Below the pieces are notes generated by a model. The model did no database searches and had not been told where the DNA came from. It saw only the letters and a list, made by a program, of their open reading frames with translations. The translations under genes and the position numbers were made by a program. Shown piece by piece: positions 44,876-58,371 of a stretch of DNA of 64,000 nucleotides; position 1 is the stretch's first letter; the number at the start of each line of letters is the position of its first letter. This DNA comes from Hermetia illucens (lineage: Eukaryota; Arthropoda; Insecta; Diptera; Stratiomyidae): NCBI RefSeq assembly GCF_905115235.1, contig NC_051855.1, positions 12,452,388-12,516,387 of the forward strand, read 5' to 3'.

Positions 44876-47800
44876 CTAGAAAGTTTTTCGTTTTTAAGGT
44901 ATCCAGGTGGTTGTGTTTTGTGAATGAATTGAATTTGGATGAATGAATTAGGAAGTGAAAGATGTAACGATTCAAGGAGATGATTGTATAAGTTCAATGA
45001 AATTAGGCATGAAAGAAGCCAAAACAGATTTGTTTTTTTTTTTAAAAAATAACACAAAAAAAAAATATATAAATGATTCGAAAAATGTATAATTCATTTT
45101 TGATTATTTTTGTTCGAATTTCAAATGAACATTCAAAATATTTATAAATTATTGCGATGGATTTTCAATAAATCGTGACAACGTTTTATGCATATTATTC
45201 ATGATTGATGCATTAGTCAAATGAAGAAAACAATGCGTTGAGAAGAAATGAAAAAAGTTATTGTGGGTGGGGTACATAGATGAGATACAAAATGATTTGA
45301 ATGAAGTATGAGGGGATAAATAGGGAATTCCAAAATGTTTGGATGTCGTAGATGTGTAAACAGTTTGTAGGAGTTTGTTACACAGAGAGAGGATGAAGAG
45401 AAAGAGAGAAAATAGAAAAAAAGAAGTTATTAATATTGTTGAATCGTTTCATGAACTATTGACGTTTTTCAATAAACTTGAAAACTAGGAATGATCCAAA
45501 AACAAAACCAATATATGTTTATAATATATACATTTATACTTTGGAACAAAATGAATTTTAAAACAAAACGCAAACATTAAAGGAAACAGAAAAAAAAAAC
45601 TCAAATGGACTATTCATTATGTTAATAATATATTATAACTATTTTTTTTCTTCTTCAAATTTCAATCGAAATAATATACTATTACAAGGATTCTCACAAC
45701 ACAAAGTAACATAATCGCCAGCAGCATTTGTTGTTTTCTTTGACTACCTTTTATTTTCCAAGCGAAAATTTCAACAGGCAGACAAAAAAAAGGGCTTGAA
45801 TACGAATCACATTCGAACATAAAGCAATATTTACTATGAATATATATATATACATATACTAGGCGCATAGTACTTGCATACTTAGAATTGGTCCAGGATA
45901 GAACAAGACTCTAAGAATGAAAATAAAGGAACAATACATGCAAATAATGCAAAAAATCAAGGATATTTTCTATATGCAGATTTAAGACTTGAAGCATATT
46001 TCATCAGAGAAATAATCAGATGATTGCTTGGACGAAACAGAATACACTATGACTGCAGAAAACATAAAAAGAAAAAATTGGTAGCAGATAGCATTTCCTT
46101 CTATTTGTTTTTTTTTTTTTTTGTTGACTATTTCCATTAGTAATCAGCAGAAAAAGCATGCATTTTGAGGCGTGAATTGTCAGAAGCCTTCTTCTAAACC
46201 CATTCTTGTATTGTTTATGATGTAGTTGTATGGATAGAAAATATGAGGTACTATATCATTGACGTTACATCTATAGGTCAGCCACCTAGAGAAGCGGATA
46301 CTGCTTAGTTGTTTATCAATTTATAACGATTTTGATGTTGTCATGGTGATGGTTGGCATTCGAATTCTAATTGAAAAATTTGCCTACTTTGTTACGAAGG
46401 GACCCACTTTCAGACATATTGTCAATGAAAAATATTCCCCATATGTTTTCCAGAAAAAAAAAAATACAAAAAATACAAAAAACAAAGAAAAACTAAGGGG
46501 AATGTGTATACTACATGGACTAAAATTGAGAAGTTTCCAGCATTCGTATCGATGTATCTGTATTTTCGTACATCTTAAAAATGAATCATGGATCACAAAT
46601 TCATAAAAACAAAACATGATAAAAGGATAATCAAATACAATCAGATATGTTTTCAGTGCTCTTTTCAATTGATATAGTACAAAGTATAGACGATACGCAT
46701 TGGGGGGAGAAAGTAGGCTAATTAACACGAATCTGATCCAAAATAAACAAAAAAATTAGAAGAATAATAGCTGAAAATGGTTTTGTTCAATTTACAAGTT
46801 GTTCTATGAAACCAATAGGCATTTTAGTCTAATTGCAATGTTTTTGTGCCTGTTAAAAGGGGGAACAACTACCCGTTATTATTGTAAATAAAATTTGGTG
46901 GCAATTTCTAGTTAGCGCTCTAAATTTTTCTCAATTGAAATTTTGATTTCTTCTCCTGCCAAACTCTAGCTACTACCTAACAAGTGAGTCCATTCTAGCT
47001 AACGTAAAGAAAAAATGTTAGATGCGAATCTTTTGGTTGAAGGTAAGCCTTTTTATGTGGAGCGAACTTCCACTGTATGAATTCGATGAAGTTTTTTTTT
47101 TTGTTGATTATGCAGGACAAGGATACTTTTATTCACCATTCGGATAGTATATTTTTGCTAATTTGAAGCGCACGGGTCTCAATATGCCCCACATTGCTCT
47201 GTCGGGATATGGGGAAAAGTTTTGGAAATACTTAAGGATTTTTCTCTACCTGTTAGAGCACTTCAAGGGAATTAGTTGGGACGTTACAGAGACAGCAAAA
47301 TTACCCTTATGACCGTTATAACAGAAATCAAACAATGCTAGAGAGTTGTAAAGGTGACTCAAACTAGGACCTAAGAATTGGAAAACTTCAAGTTAAATTA
47401 ATGCCCAATGTCTAAACCTAGTACACAATGAAAACTGCTATTTAAATATATATATAAATTCCGGGAAGACATTGTCAGAACGGCCTGAGCCTGATATACG
47501 AATCTTATAGCCTCTTTCAAATTTTTCGGATCCCCATATTTGAGCGTGTACCTGACTAGTATTACCATGAACAAGAAATGTTTTTTTTTTTCGAGCGTTT
47601 CAGAACTCTCGCCTGAAATGGAATCCATTCGTTTTTGAATGCCTCTGGGTAAATTGAATTAATTAACACTTATTGAAATTCATTTAGTAAAAAATACAAA
47701 TCAATTTCAAATTTTTGTTGTTTTCTTTTGCAAAATCCATAAATAAAACAGACATACACACAAATATGCAATTAAAAGCGAATTCTCTTATTTTCTCATT

Positions 47801-49795
47801 GATTTTCGTCCGAGAATTGTGACACGTTCTTATTATCATAATTAATAATTAATTAATAAACATTATATTTATATGTATGTATATAAGCATATACATACAA
47901 ATATATATAAACATCATATTTATACGATGAACATATACATTTACACAGATCATAAGATATACGAGTAAATCTTAATTTTTTTCTTTTGTCTAAACAACAC
48001 GAGAAAAAATAAAAGAATAAACGTGTACATTTTCTTTTTGTCCAAAGCATGAGGAACAAACACAAATGAAAAATATAGATAACAGAAAAAAAGTAGAAAA
48101 ACAAATTTTCACTCGGAATAAATAATTATTTCACTCACTCGATCCTGATTCTAAGGAAAATAAGCGGTTTTACATATTGGGGAAGAGAGAGACAGAGAAA
48201 AATAGAAATAAGAACTAAATTTTCAAGAAAATTCATATTTTTTTTTTGTTTAATTTTTAATTTTGAGCAGCTTGATTCTTCTTGTTTTTGCTCTGCTTTC
48301 CTTAATTCACATATATAAATGTCATAAGCAATTTATATGTATTTAAGAATGAATGGGTAAGTTAAGGTTAAACCATTCTATTTTAATGTTATAACAAAAT
48401 TGAGCAGAAATATATAATTTTGTTAATCTTATTTCCTTTTTTTTGTATTCACTTGTGATACTTTACTCATGAAGAGAGAGGAAAATGAATATTTAGAAGT
48501 AACACACATGTTATTTTAAAAAGAGCGGTGCATTAAGTAAAGGGTTCTGGAACTAGACTAAATTGATGCTAATATGAGTAGAAGGGAGGAAGACAATATA
48601 ATTAACGCCGACTTAAGGTGGATTGAAACTTAAAAAAAAAAATTGATGGGGACAAACTTAGGATTCTAGTTATTAGCTAATTAGAAAAGATAATAAGATG
48701 ATAAATGTAAAATAAACACCATAAAAAACACTTTGTACATTTTTAAAATAAAATAGTTTTGTGTCAAACACTTGCAGTAGGCATGAATGAAAGGTTTTCA
48801 TTGTTAAGATTAAATTCGCTCTAGGTGAAGTATATCTGTCATAACCAATCGGAAGCGGATACGAAGAAATGGATCTTCAATTTGGCATTTCTATTTGCTA
48901 AGTAGAATCTATTATATATCCATTTGATGCCATGTTTTTGTTCGGGATAGTGCGAGTAAATTTCAAAGGATTCCATTTTGTAACTACAATAAACCATAAA
49001 ACATTTGGGCTTAACTGCACAGTTCAGACCTTATTCGATATTTAACTGATTGATTTCATTTGATTTGTTTGCAAAAATTGAAAGAAGGTGTTACTTTTGA
49101 GGTTCAAAGTCAGATTAAGTCGTTGGAAAATGGAGTTTGTCTAGCATGATTTTGTTGATATTTCAATTTCAATCCTAGAACTGGATATTATTTTCTATAA
49201 GAGTAAGCATCCATAAAATGGGCATTACATTTTATTTAGTCAGTCAATTACGGTTGCTTTCTAAATCAGCAACGACCACTTTAAAATCCTTCATTCACGA
49301 GAACATTTTAACGTTTGCGTCTGAAGGATGGCGTGAAGATGTTGGAATTAAATCACCGCTAGATGCAACGAGAAGATACACACCTTTGCAAAAACTGCTT
49401 GACTAGTGCTCTACATCCAAAAGGGTATTTAAGTTCCGAGGAGCATATATACGAATTTTTGGCCACTATGAATCAACAAAGGATTTAATGGTGGGACCAA
49501 ACGAACCTACTTTTTCAAAGATTTTCACCCAAGACGTTCGCTTTCCAGCACCAGTCCAGAAATCATTACAGACAGCCAAGAATATCTTGAAAATGATCGG
49601 AAATTGTCGTGAAAATGAAAACCAGGATGAAAAGAGTATATCGTCCATTATCCGAAACTAATATACCATATTAGCGGAGTAAATCAGAAAAATAGAATAA
49701 TTCATGGTCAAATATTTCTCGATGATTTTCAGAAAGAGAGTAAGGATGAGGCCTACTTCGGAGCAAATATTAACGTGCGACGAAGCTCAGACAGA

Positions 49796-50425
49796 ATATA
49801 CAAGGTGTGATGGGGGTGATGGTTCAATCTTTAATGGTGGATAGTGCCAATTTTTCTCAAAAAATTGGTCCATGGAATGGGTGCTCTGTCTTTTACCATT
49901 TACAGATTTATAATATTTTTCGTGAAAAGTGGAAATTATGATTATGATTTTTTGGGAAGGGGTCACGACACGAAAAACGCTAGAACTCTAAAAATATTAG
50001 GCGAAGACAGCTTTACGTTTTCTTACCAGGACAGAGGCAAATCGTCAGATGCTGCCTTACCTCTGCCCTGGGAGCAGCGTGAACGAAGCGGCACGCAGAT
50101 GTTGAACGCTCCTTTATATAATTCGCAGCTGATCCCAGAGAAGAGGTGAGGCAACATCTGATCATTTGCCTCTGCCCTGATAAGAAATCGTATGAAGGCC
50201 TAAACGGGTCCGTGGACCAAAAAAGAGGAAGTAAGTTGCTTCCCATTTGATCCGGTCCGACATCAAGTGAATGCGGACTTAGGACGTCTCAATCCTTAAA
50301 TATATTATGCTGTAACTCTGCAACAGTAAAAGATAGAGACCTAATTATATGGATCAATTTACCTCAAACAAGTGGTACTATCCACCATTAAAATGTTTAC
50401 CATCATAAACGGGACACCCTGCATA
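49796..50425. mobile_element. Foldback MITE with nested inverted repeats
   Basis: Ends TACAAGGTGT and ACACCCTGCA are inverted. A second pair follows inside: TTTAATGGTGGATAGTGCCA (49829-49849) against its inverse at 50373-50393. A third, innermost pair of 33 bp, CAGAGGCAAATCGTCAGATG... (50032-50064), faces its inverse at 50142-50174 with about 77 bp between. No coding capacity. Likely a non-autonomous DNA transposon. Confidence 0.75.
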
Positions 50426-51009
50426 ATAATCCCTCAGTGAAAAGAGACCAATACCACCAAGGACCAAAACGCGTTTGTCGGTCAATAAGATGACGACATC
50501 GGTTTTTTGGGATTGTCAAGGTGCTCTAGAATTTAAAATTTAAACAGCTGCAATCTCTACAGTCTCCTCCTTTTACAATGCTATTTCTACAAGCTTGAAT
50601 CCTTTAAAGGAATGCTTAATGGGAGGCATTTTCTGATGGATCACCAGGAAGAGGAGTTCGTGTGCAATAGACTCCCCGCGTTAGAAAATGACTATATGTT
50701 TCGCCTACCCGCCCCTTACCATACCCGTTAAAAAAAAACCCAATTTGGAACGCTCGTTTGTTAATTATAATGGTTTAAAAATTGAATTCTCACAAGGCGG
50801 AAAGTAAAATGCAGTGATTGGCTGACACTTCATGTGACGTCATCGAGCGAGCAATTTGAATCCTTTCTACGTGAAAGCATCCGGTTTAGTGATTGTTACT
50901 TTTCAAGTGATCAATCTAGAATATTCTGTGGTATCTCCTCTTTTGTGACTTGATTTGAATTTGAATAAAAGTGATACAAAATTCAAACACAATCGCATAT
51001 TACCAATTA

Positions 51010-51750
51010 CGATTGGAGTTAAAGTGTAACAAATGCTAACTAACATTGAAATGACCCTTACAACCTGACCTCAAAGAAACTGGATTCGGCCGGATGATGG
51101 CGATCCACTTCTTCCGAAAATCTCCTTTCGGAACAGTCAAAAAAAAAAAACCTTTCCGTCGGGTTTTTGTGTAGCAATGCACGAAACAATATTTCATCGT
51201 CCTCCTTGGCATTTCACGCAGGAAATTAATTTTGATAGTTTTAGATTTTTATGAGTAACTGCCAGGAGGCACTGGAGGGCACTGGAGTTTCTTAGCTCGA
51301 CGTCACACAACATGGCTGCGGGCTTTTCAGTCTGTTTGAATTTGGTTGAAATTTCAAATGCTGATAATTTCAAACAAATAGTTTTTTTTCGAAAAGGGTC
51401 TTTGAGAGTTTTGTTAGGTTGAACCATAGAAGTGATTTCTGTTATTAGTGAAAATAAGGCGGGGAGTCTATTGGAGACAGTCCTCAGTATTTTTTCGAAA
51501 GCCGGGTAACAGAAGTACCTGTTCTTTCCCGTGGGGACTGAAGTTGTAGAGGGTAGGGTAGGTAGAGGTATCAGTGGACGCTCCGAGAAGCCCAATTAGC
51601 GCTGTGGTGCGTCGTTTTGATGCCACAAACTCCTAAGACCCTGACTGCTGTTATGGGAGCAGGGAGGCAGAATCTAGCCGGCTCGCTTCTTCAGAGCCAG
51701 CCCGTAGTATTCACGAAGGAAAGCAGCTCGCCCACCCTACAGTGTAGAGG
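51010..51750. repeat. Unclassified repeat-like patch
   Basis: Richer in GC than the intron around it. The block GATGCCACAAACTCCTAAGA, CTGACTGCTGTTATGGGAGC, GGCTCGCTTCTTCAGAGCC resembles LINE 5' UTR sequence in style. A 133-codon minus-strand frame at 51194-51595 has no domain recognised. Confidence 0.35.
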
Positions 51751-53702
51751 GTAACTATATAAAAAAAAAGTGATACCAAGGGTTAAGTTTTTTTTATAAT
51801 ATAAAATAAATTTTTTCAAGCAAAAGAAGGGAAGAGTAAATCAGAAGTATATGAAGTTTGTTATGCAGTTCATTGCTTTCGTGAAAATCCCATAAGGAAT
51901 AAAATGATGCATTCAGAAATGTTTTGATAAATGGCATTAATCTAATGAAGTCTAGCTTATTCTAGGGTGGATAGAATAGCCCAATTAAATTCCTCAAACT
52001 ATATTTTCTGGAAACCGAAAAAGGGACGGAAACTAGAGTAAGTTTGCTAGGCATAAGTAGTTTCTTACTTGAGAATATCTGCTCGATTTATATCTCTGCA
52101 AACAAATCATACAATGTTACGGGAGATGAATTAACAGAAATCCTTCTAATTCGCTCGCTGTTCATAGTTAAATGAAAATTTAAGTTGCCTAAGATTTCTT
52201 CTTCGATACGTAAATCGTGGTATTATGATTTGATGGAAAATATATTCCAGGCTCCCTACAATCAGAGCAGTATGATTATGTATTTTGTATACAGAGCAAT
52301 CGATAAATGAAATCAATTTCAGCTGAGAAGCGCTTTAACGTTCCTAAGAGGATCGCGGTTGTTTGGTATAAACCAATGATGGAATGGATGTAAGGACCCT
52401 TGTTTGAATTAGAGACTAAAGTCAAAGGAAAATGGAAAAAAATAAATGATACAGTTTAAAATAGAAATAGGCATTCACCATGTGGGGGAAAAGAATTTCA
52501 ATATTTTGTCTCATGCTTTCATTTTTTAACGGAATATCATTGAAATTCACTTAAGAAGAATAAAGGTGAACATACGCGGACTGGATGGGAATGGATTGTA
52601 GATATTAAACTGAAAAGTATCTATTACAAAGTTTATCTATACAAATTGATTTCAGAATAATAGAGATATTAATGAATTACTGGTTTAAATAGGGGGCACA
52701 AATGGCCAACTAAAAATTCAAGATGTTTACCTTACGTTAGAAAAGAACTCAAATCGTCCGGTTTCAGAACGCAATATTTGGTAACACAAAATTAAAGAAA
52801 GAAAATAACAGAAAATCATGCAGTTGTAACGGTTTCAAGGAAGAACAATTTTACAGCGAACATTTGAAATTGCATTCCTCTATTCGATTTATTTCCGATT
52901 ATTGCATTAATATTCGATATTATTACATTTTTTTTCGGTAATTAATATCGATATGAGGGATCGGCTAAGTTTAGATTAGTTCTTCAGTTGAGAAAAATAA
53001 TTTGACTCAATGGGAGGAACCGTTTCTATTTGAATTTGGATCAGAAAGCAATTTTTTTGGGTAAAATGTTCACCGTTAAAATCAGAAAACTACAGAATCC
53101 GTTTAACATTCACAAAATTTTATACGATCTAAAGTTTGTGGATGTTTAAATGCACTCTATAGCTATTCTTTCCATATTGTTTAGGAAAGATATAAATGGA
53201 ACACGCTACACCAGGATTATCATTACAGCTATACAGAGCTGCTGGGTTAAAAATGTCGCTTTCTAATAAGAAGCGGAATATTGACGTTAACTAGGAGAAA
53301 GTTGTGAATAAGAAAAAAAACGAAAAAGCGAAGAAACACAATTTCACAATTTTCAATTTGTATTATTGATATTTTGTTTATAGATAAATTAAAAAAAAAA
53401 AAAAGCATCGAAAGATATTAAAAAAAAATAATAATAATATATGTGCATAGATATATGGATATACATGTATATATGGATATCCATATGCATAAACATATAC
53501 ACATTCATATACATACTCATATGTACATATATATATATAAAATGGCACGAAAATTGTACAAACAGCAATGGAGAAATCAGAAATAGAAAACGAAAAGCAA
53601 CAACGAAAAACTAAACTTGTAACAAACAAACAATCGTAGTAGTAAGTTAAAAAGTTTTAAGTAGTAGAAAGTAGTAGAGGAAAATGAGAAAAAGCAGCTT
53701 AC

Positions 53703-53771
53703 AGCTTGATCAGTGGAGCTCTTGCTGTAGGGTACCGGTATCAAACGTTCTTGCAATTCACCACCTATCAC
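53703..53771 (-). CDS. PMCA: PMCA cassette exon b (23 codons)
   Basis: 69 bp, phase 0 at both ends: VIGGELQERLIPVPYSKSST then DQA. Acceptor TTGAAG, donor GTAAGC. The residues after it in exon c (IRVVNAF) continue the PMCA C-terminal region. Being a multiple of three it can be included or skipped without changing frame. Recognised as the fly PMCA segment ahead of the calmodulin-binding helix from memory of the family. Confidence 0.85.
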
Positions 53772-54419
53772 CTTCAAGAAAAAAAGTAAAGAAGAAAACA
53801 AAAAATAGGAAAATTTTGTCTTTTCTAAAAAAGTTGTTTGGTATTTTTTTTTTTTATCTTTTAGAAATTTAAAATGAAAAAATATATGTTTTTTTTTTTT
53901 TTGCTTTTAATAACATTCGTTACCTGCTTTTGAAAAAATGTATATATTTTTTTCTTTTTTCTTTTTTTTTTGTAAAATATAAGAGGAATCTAGAAATGCT
54001 TTTCATGTAATTGGAAAAAAAAAAAATTTGAAGGAAATCTGTGTATGAATATGTTTCGTGTCTTTCAGAGATGGTTTTTCAATATGAAGTAATGTCAAAG
54101 TAATAAAATGAAAGAATGCAATAATCCTTTTTTTTGTAGAATGAAATGAAATGTTGTTGTCCTTTACTAGTTTCTGCATTTTTCCCAATAATTACTATTT
54201 GTCAAGAGTTTTTCCCGATTTTTTTTTTTAAGTAAGTATATTTGATTAACCTCAGGTTAAGCAGAAAGCTCTTTACTTAAACCAGATCAACTCATTCTAC
54301 TGTTGCCTGGGTAAGTTGATAAAACATGATGGCGTATTATCACTCCACTAGTCGGTATGATTTGCCCAGGAGAGATGTTGGTCACTAAGTATAGTAGCTA
54401 AATGCGATAAGTGAAGAAA

Positions 54420-54830
54420 AAGAGCGTAAAGGTGTTCCATTTATGTCCAGTTGCGTGTCCAGGTATCGACCGGAAAATACTAATACTAAATAATCAAAAC
54501 TAGCTTTTGATTATTCTGGTTGCGGGTAGTATTTTTCCTATCCGAAGTGACTGTCTCTCCATTGAAGGTTAAAGTTAAATTAAACACAAACTTCACATCC
54601 TCATACTTAAGCAATCTGCTATAACCAACTTCAACAACGAAACACATTTATGTATTATCAAAATGCCTAAAAATCAACCAACGAGCACATGGGAATGACA
54701 ACTGATTGCTAATCCAATCAATATAGTACTCTAAGACTTGTCAGCACTGACGAAGGGAACACGTGGTTCCCGAAATATCGGTATTTGCAAGACCAATAAA
54801 TATCATTAGCGAATAGAAAAAATCAAGTCT
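54420..54830 (+). mobile_element. Penelope-like element terminal fragment
   Basis: Called from the hammerhead-like fold and the phrase CGTGGTTCCCGAAATATCGG with a following AATAAATATC, typical of Penelope ends. No RT or GIY-YIG coding sequence is present, so only the terminal repeat remains; the left limit is a guess. Confidence 0.45.
54735..54794 (+). ncRNA. Hammerhead-ribozyme-like fold, Penelope-element type
   Basis: Core CTGACGA (54747-54753), then after one extra A a perfect 6-bp stem GGGAAC/GTTCCC with loop ACGTG, then GAAA (54772-54775). The last A pairs into a 3-bp stem III (ATA/TAT) around loop TCGG, followed by T as cleavage-site base (54785). TGC after it pairs with GCA before the core, and further on AAG with CTT, forming stem I with an internal loop. 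This matches the minimal hammerheads known in the terminal repeats of Penelope-like elements. The extra A is unusual and may weaken activity. Confidence 0.55.
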
Positions 54831-56001
54831 TAATTATTTCAAATAATATGGTACTATTGGAGCCCAATGTGAAACGCCAAGAACAATCCTTATGGAAAAT
54901 TTTTGAGTTTTCCTTCCGGTCTGAATGCCAAAAGTCAGGCACTCAAATTGATCTCTCCATGTGCTAATTTCTATACCTATTCCGCTGTAGCATGTAACTT
55001 CCGACTAAACCAAATGTACTTGAATGTGCCCCCAACCCCCACCCAAGCTATTCGCAAAAAAAAGAACACACAGAAGGATTCGATCGCCCCTTTCCTGAAT
55101 CTTCGATTTCAATCATACCTCTCCAGAAATATTTTGAACAAATGATTTAATACTGGCACAAAATATATTTTCCAAACTAGCAAGTTGGTTACTAGCTGAT
55201 ATTGAACAGAACTTGGCCAGATATCTTGAATCACATGAGAATATTGAATATATTGTTCTGTAAATATTGTAATGGGCTTGAGGTATATATATGCATGTAA
55301 TTTTAAGTGGCGCTGTGAAATAAAATGATGTTTGTTAATTTTAAATAAAATAAAATAAAAAAAAAAACTAGAAAAAAAAAAGGAAACAAAAGTAAGACAA
55401 CATCAAATTTACATTAAAGTTAGTGAATGAAGGGGAATATGTGTGGAGAAAAACCTGAAAACGTGCATGAAAAAATATTATTTCCAAACTATATATAGTT
55501 TTCACTTAATATTTACTCTGAAATAGAGAGGAATAATGGAAATCTGCAAGAAATGAAATTTTACCAAACCAAACAATCAGAACAAACTACTCATTTCTTC
55601 TCATCTACAAGTGTTAACTTTATTATTTTCAAAGAATTAAATATAAAATCAAAATGCAAATTTATTATTTGTAAACACAAAGGAGAGAAAAAAAAATCAT
55701 ATCAAAACAGAAATCTCCTGCGCATCGAAGTCATACTTGGAGCAACGCAAAATGTAGGTATAAAAATTAAAACAAAGACAGGAAAGAACAAAAAAAAAAA
55801 ATGTTTGTAGTAGTCTAACATTGGTTCTGCTTTCTCCATTTTTTTTTTTCATCAATTCTATATACGAACTTGAAAATAACCTATCTGGTAACTAAAAAAA
55901 GCAGATAGAATGTATATATATGTTATATATATATTATTTAACACATGTTTGGATTTTTCGGTATATTTTTGTAAGTAAGCTCGCACAGTAATAAGTCTCA
56001 T

Positions 56002-56036
<35 letters not shown>

Positions 56037-56655
56037 GGAATATGGTTATTATTCAGCATTTTTGTGATTTGCGCTCTAATTAACTTTGAATTCAACATAA
56101 ACGCTAACTTTTGCTTTTCCTTATTTTTTACTTAATTTATTAGATCGTAATTAATCATAATTTCAACTCCAATTCAAATTAAAACGAATAAAGAAACGAA
56201 GTTGCTAAGCAAAGAAAAAAAATACGAAATGAAAACCAAAAACAAAAAAAAGAAAAGTGTATGATGTTGCATTGAAATTCAACAACAGCAACAAAACATT
56301 TTTTTGGACTTGTGTGTGTTTTTTTTTCATATTTCATCAGATGGAGAAGGATCAGGAGAGGAACGCAGAATGGGATTAGGACAATGGCATGGTACTATCG
56401 AATGAGTTTAATCTTTTTGATTAATTTGAATAATTGACTGTACACAAGAAATCGTTCGTATTTGGAACGATGTGACCATACGCTTGGAGAGGAATTACGG
56501 GGAGGATCTAGTGCGACATATTCAAAAAAATAAATAAAAGCCAAAAACAATATAAAACGCAATAGGCGGTCCTTTTCGCCTATCTACATTATTTTTGTTT
56601 TTTTCTTGTTTTTAATTTATTATCAATCTGATTGGCTTCTATGCTTGGATTCTCC

Positions 56656-57204
56656 TTAGATTCGCGTATTGAAAACAACCTCACTATCCGAATTAAAATT
56701 ATTATGATCATTGTAGTTATTATTATTGTAAATAATCCCTGATGTTGGTTCGCTACTATCGCGATTGCTAGTCTGTAATTGTTGTTGATTTTCAAGTTTA
56801 TATTGTTGCTGTTGTTGTTGCGGATCTTCATCAATAAACGAAATATCGGGCATGTTAGCTAAAGTTGTTGGCGAATTTATAACCTGACCGGTTGCCATAA
56901 ATGGTGTTGAAGCTGTTGAGATTCCAATTGGCGACTGCTGATGGGGCAATGCTGTTGTTGTTGACGAATTCGACGAATTTAAATTACTAGTATTTGAAGC
57001 CGGTAAGTAAGGTTGTATACGATTTGGCTGTAATAAATTTTGATTATATATACCGCTAACATTTGGTGATGTCTGTTGGGGTTGCTGCTGTTGTCCCAAT
57101 ATTCCAGTATGGCTGCGTGAGCTACGCAAGCTATGTAAACTATGTATTGAACGGCGTTCATTCAAATCTTCCAATGTTGATCGGAATGCACGGATAACGC
57201 GAAG
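56656..57204 (-). CDS. PMCA: PMCA alternative last coding exon a
   Basis: 182 residues plus stop, entered in phase 0 after acceptor CTTACAG. Begins LRVIRAFRSTLEDLNERRSI then HSLHSLRSSRSH, a second version of the calmodulin-binding helix start (compare IRVVNAF in exon c). The rest is Gln/Asn/Ser-rich and probably disordered, with Gln and Asn runs, ending SDSEVVFNTRI. No ETxV-type PDZ end. Use of this exon ends the protein before exons b and c, so the two C-termini are mutually exclusive. The upstream exon with the conserved GQILWFRGL segment is not in the window. Confidence 0.88.
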   Translation of the reverse strand, partial: LRVIRAFRSTLEDLNERRSIHSLHSLRSSRSHTGILGQQQQPQQTSPNVSGIYNQNLLQPNRIQPYLPASNTSNLNSSNSSTTTALPHQQSPIGISTASTPFMATGQVINSPTTLANMPDISFIDEDPQQQQQQYKLENQQQLQTSNRDSSEPTSGIIYNNNNYNDHNNFNSDSEVVFNTRI

Positions 57205-58010
57205 CTGTAAGATAAAAATGTAGAAAACAAAAAAACCAAAAAAAGCAAAAACAAAACAAAAAAACACAAAAACTCAAGGATAAGAGTCTCAATTTAAAAC
57301 TTTTGGAATGGTGCTTTGTTTGTTATTATTTTTTTCTTTAAAAAATTTCAAAAACAATGAAAGAGGGTTGCTTTATCTTTCGTTCTTACAATTAAACTTG
57401 TTATTGGATTGGCATTGGGAGGAAGCAAAAGGATTATGAAATGCTATGAAAAGAAGATATCAAGGATAATGTGCATTGAAGGATTTTGTAGGTTGTAGAG
57501 GGGAAATAAGGTGGAATCGTATATACATATAAAAGTAAAGTTAAACTATGATGCTACTAGCAAACGGGAACGAATCTCTTCTCCAGAAAAGGGGGAAAAG
57601 TTTAAAAGTAAGATAAAAGAGGAGAATGCATATACGTGAATGATTCAGGCCGCTTTTGGACGCAATCAGGAAATAACTGTAAAAAAAAGTTTCAAGGTCC
57701 ATTTGCTATAATTGGGTTAATTTTTAGCTGGCTCCAAGGTATACAGGATCTACGAGATTAAAATCCGATTCGCAAACATCTAGAAAGTAAGAACAAAATC
57801 TTCTTTTGCTTCGCGGGGTTGGCTCGTCGTGATCGGCTTAGCCATTTTATTTTATCAAACGCCTGATCTGGATGCAATCTCGAGGCTTTTAAATCCCCAT
57901 CAAGCATATCTCTACCTGATATCAAATGAGTCATCGTATTGTCTCACTATTTGTGGAAGTTTACCACTCCAAATTGCCTTTTTTTCCAATATTTAAGTGT
58001 GAATGTGAAA

Positions 58011-58283
58011 TACAGGGCATCCACACAGTCTCTTTTTTCATATTTTTATTTTTTTTTTCCTCAATTTGATTACCAGTGAGACTGTGTGTTAGCTGCATTA
58101 TTATCAACGCTTAACGCTGTGCAAGTGATGAGCTTACAGCAGCGTAAAACCACAAACTGGGAAATGAGATTTGAAGCATAGCAGAGTCATCACCAAAACA
58201 AAGGCTTACTTTGCAAGCAATAAACAAAATAGTGTAGAAAAGAAGAAGGAGAAGAATGCCTTGGATTGAAGGTACACCCTGTT
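58011..58283. repeat. Possible short MITE
   Basis: ACAGGGCATCC at the left and GGTACACCCTGTT at the right are roughly inverted ends about 270 bp apart with no coding sequence between. The match is short, so this is tentative. Confidence 0.3.
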
Positions 58284-58371
58284 AAATAAATATATGTGCA
58301 AAACCCTATTTCTGTGTCTTCATCCCTTATTAGTTTACATATTATTTTTTTATTTGCTATCCAATTGGATA

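Larger units (their letters stand above)
44876..53702 (-). other. PMCA intron between exons b and c
   Basis: 8.8 kb, AT-rich, mostly without recognisable repeats up to 49.8 kb. Contains the foldback MITE at 49.8-50.4 kb and a less AT-rich repeat-like patch at 51.0-51.75 kb. The many short frames are low-complexity and not coding. Confidence 0.6.
53772..56655 (-). other. PMCA intron / exon a 3' UTR region
   Basis: Between exons a and b. AT-rich with long A and T runs and (AT)n at 55.9-56.04 kb; the part next to exon a is presumably its 3' UTR (a minus-strand AATAAA lies at 56621-56616). Apart from the Penelope fragment nothing is recognised. Confidence 0.5.

Noticed and set aside
47255-47290. 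Fourth SINE fragment (TGTTAGAGCACTTCAAGG)
   Set aside because: Only about 15 bp match the SINE end and the flanks do not continue it; could be chance.
51194-51595. 133-codon minus-strand frame as a gene
   Set aside because: No domain, no splice context, and it overlaps a repeat-like patch in a PMCA intron.
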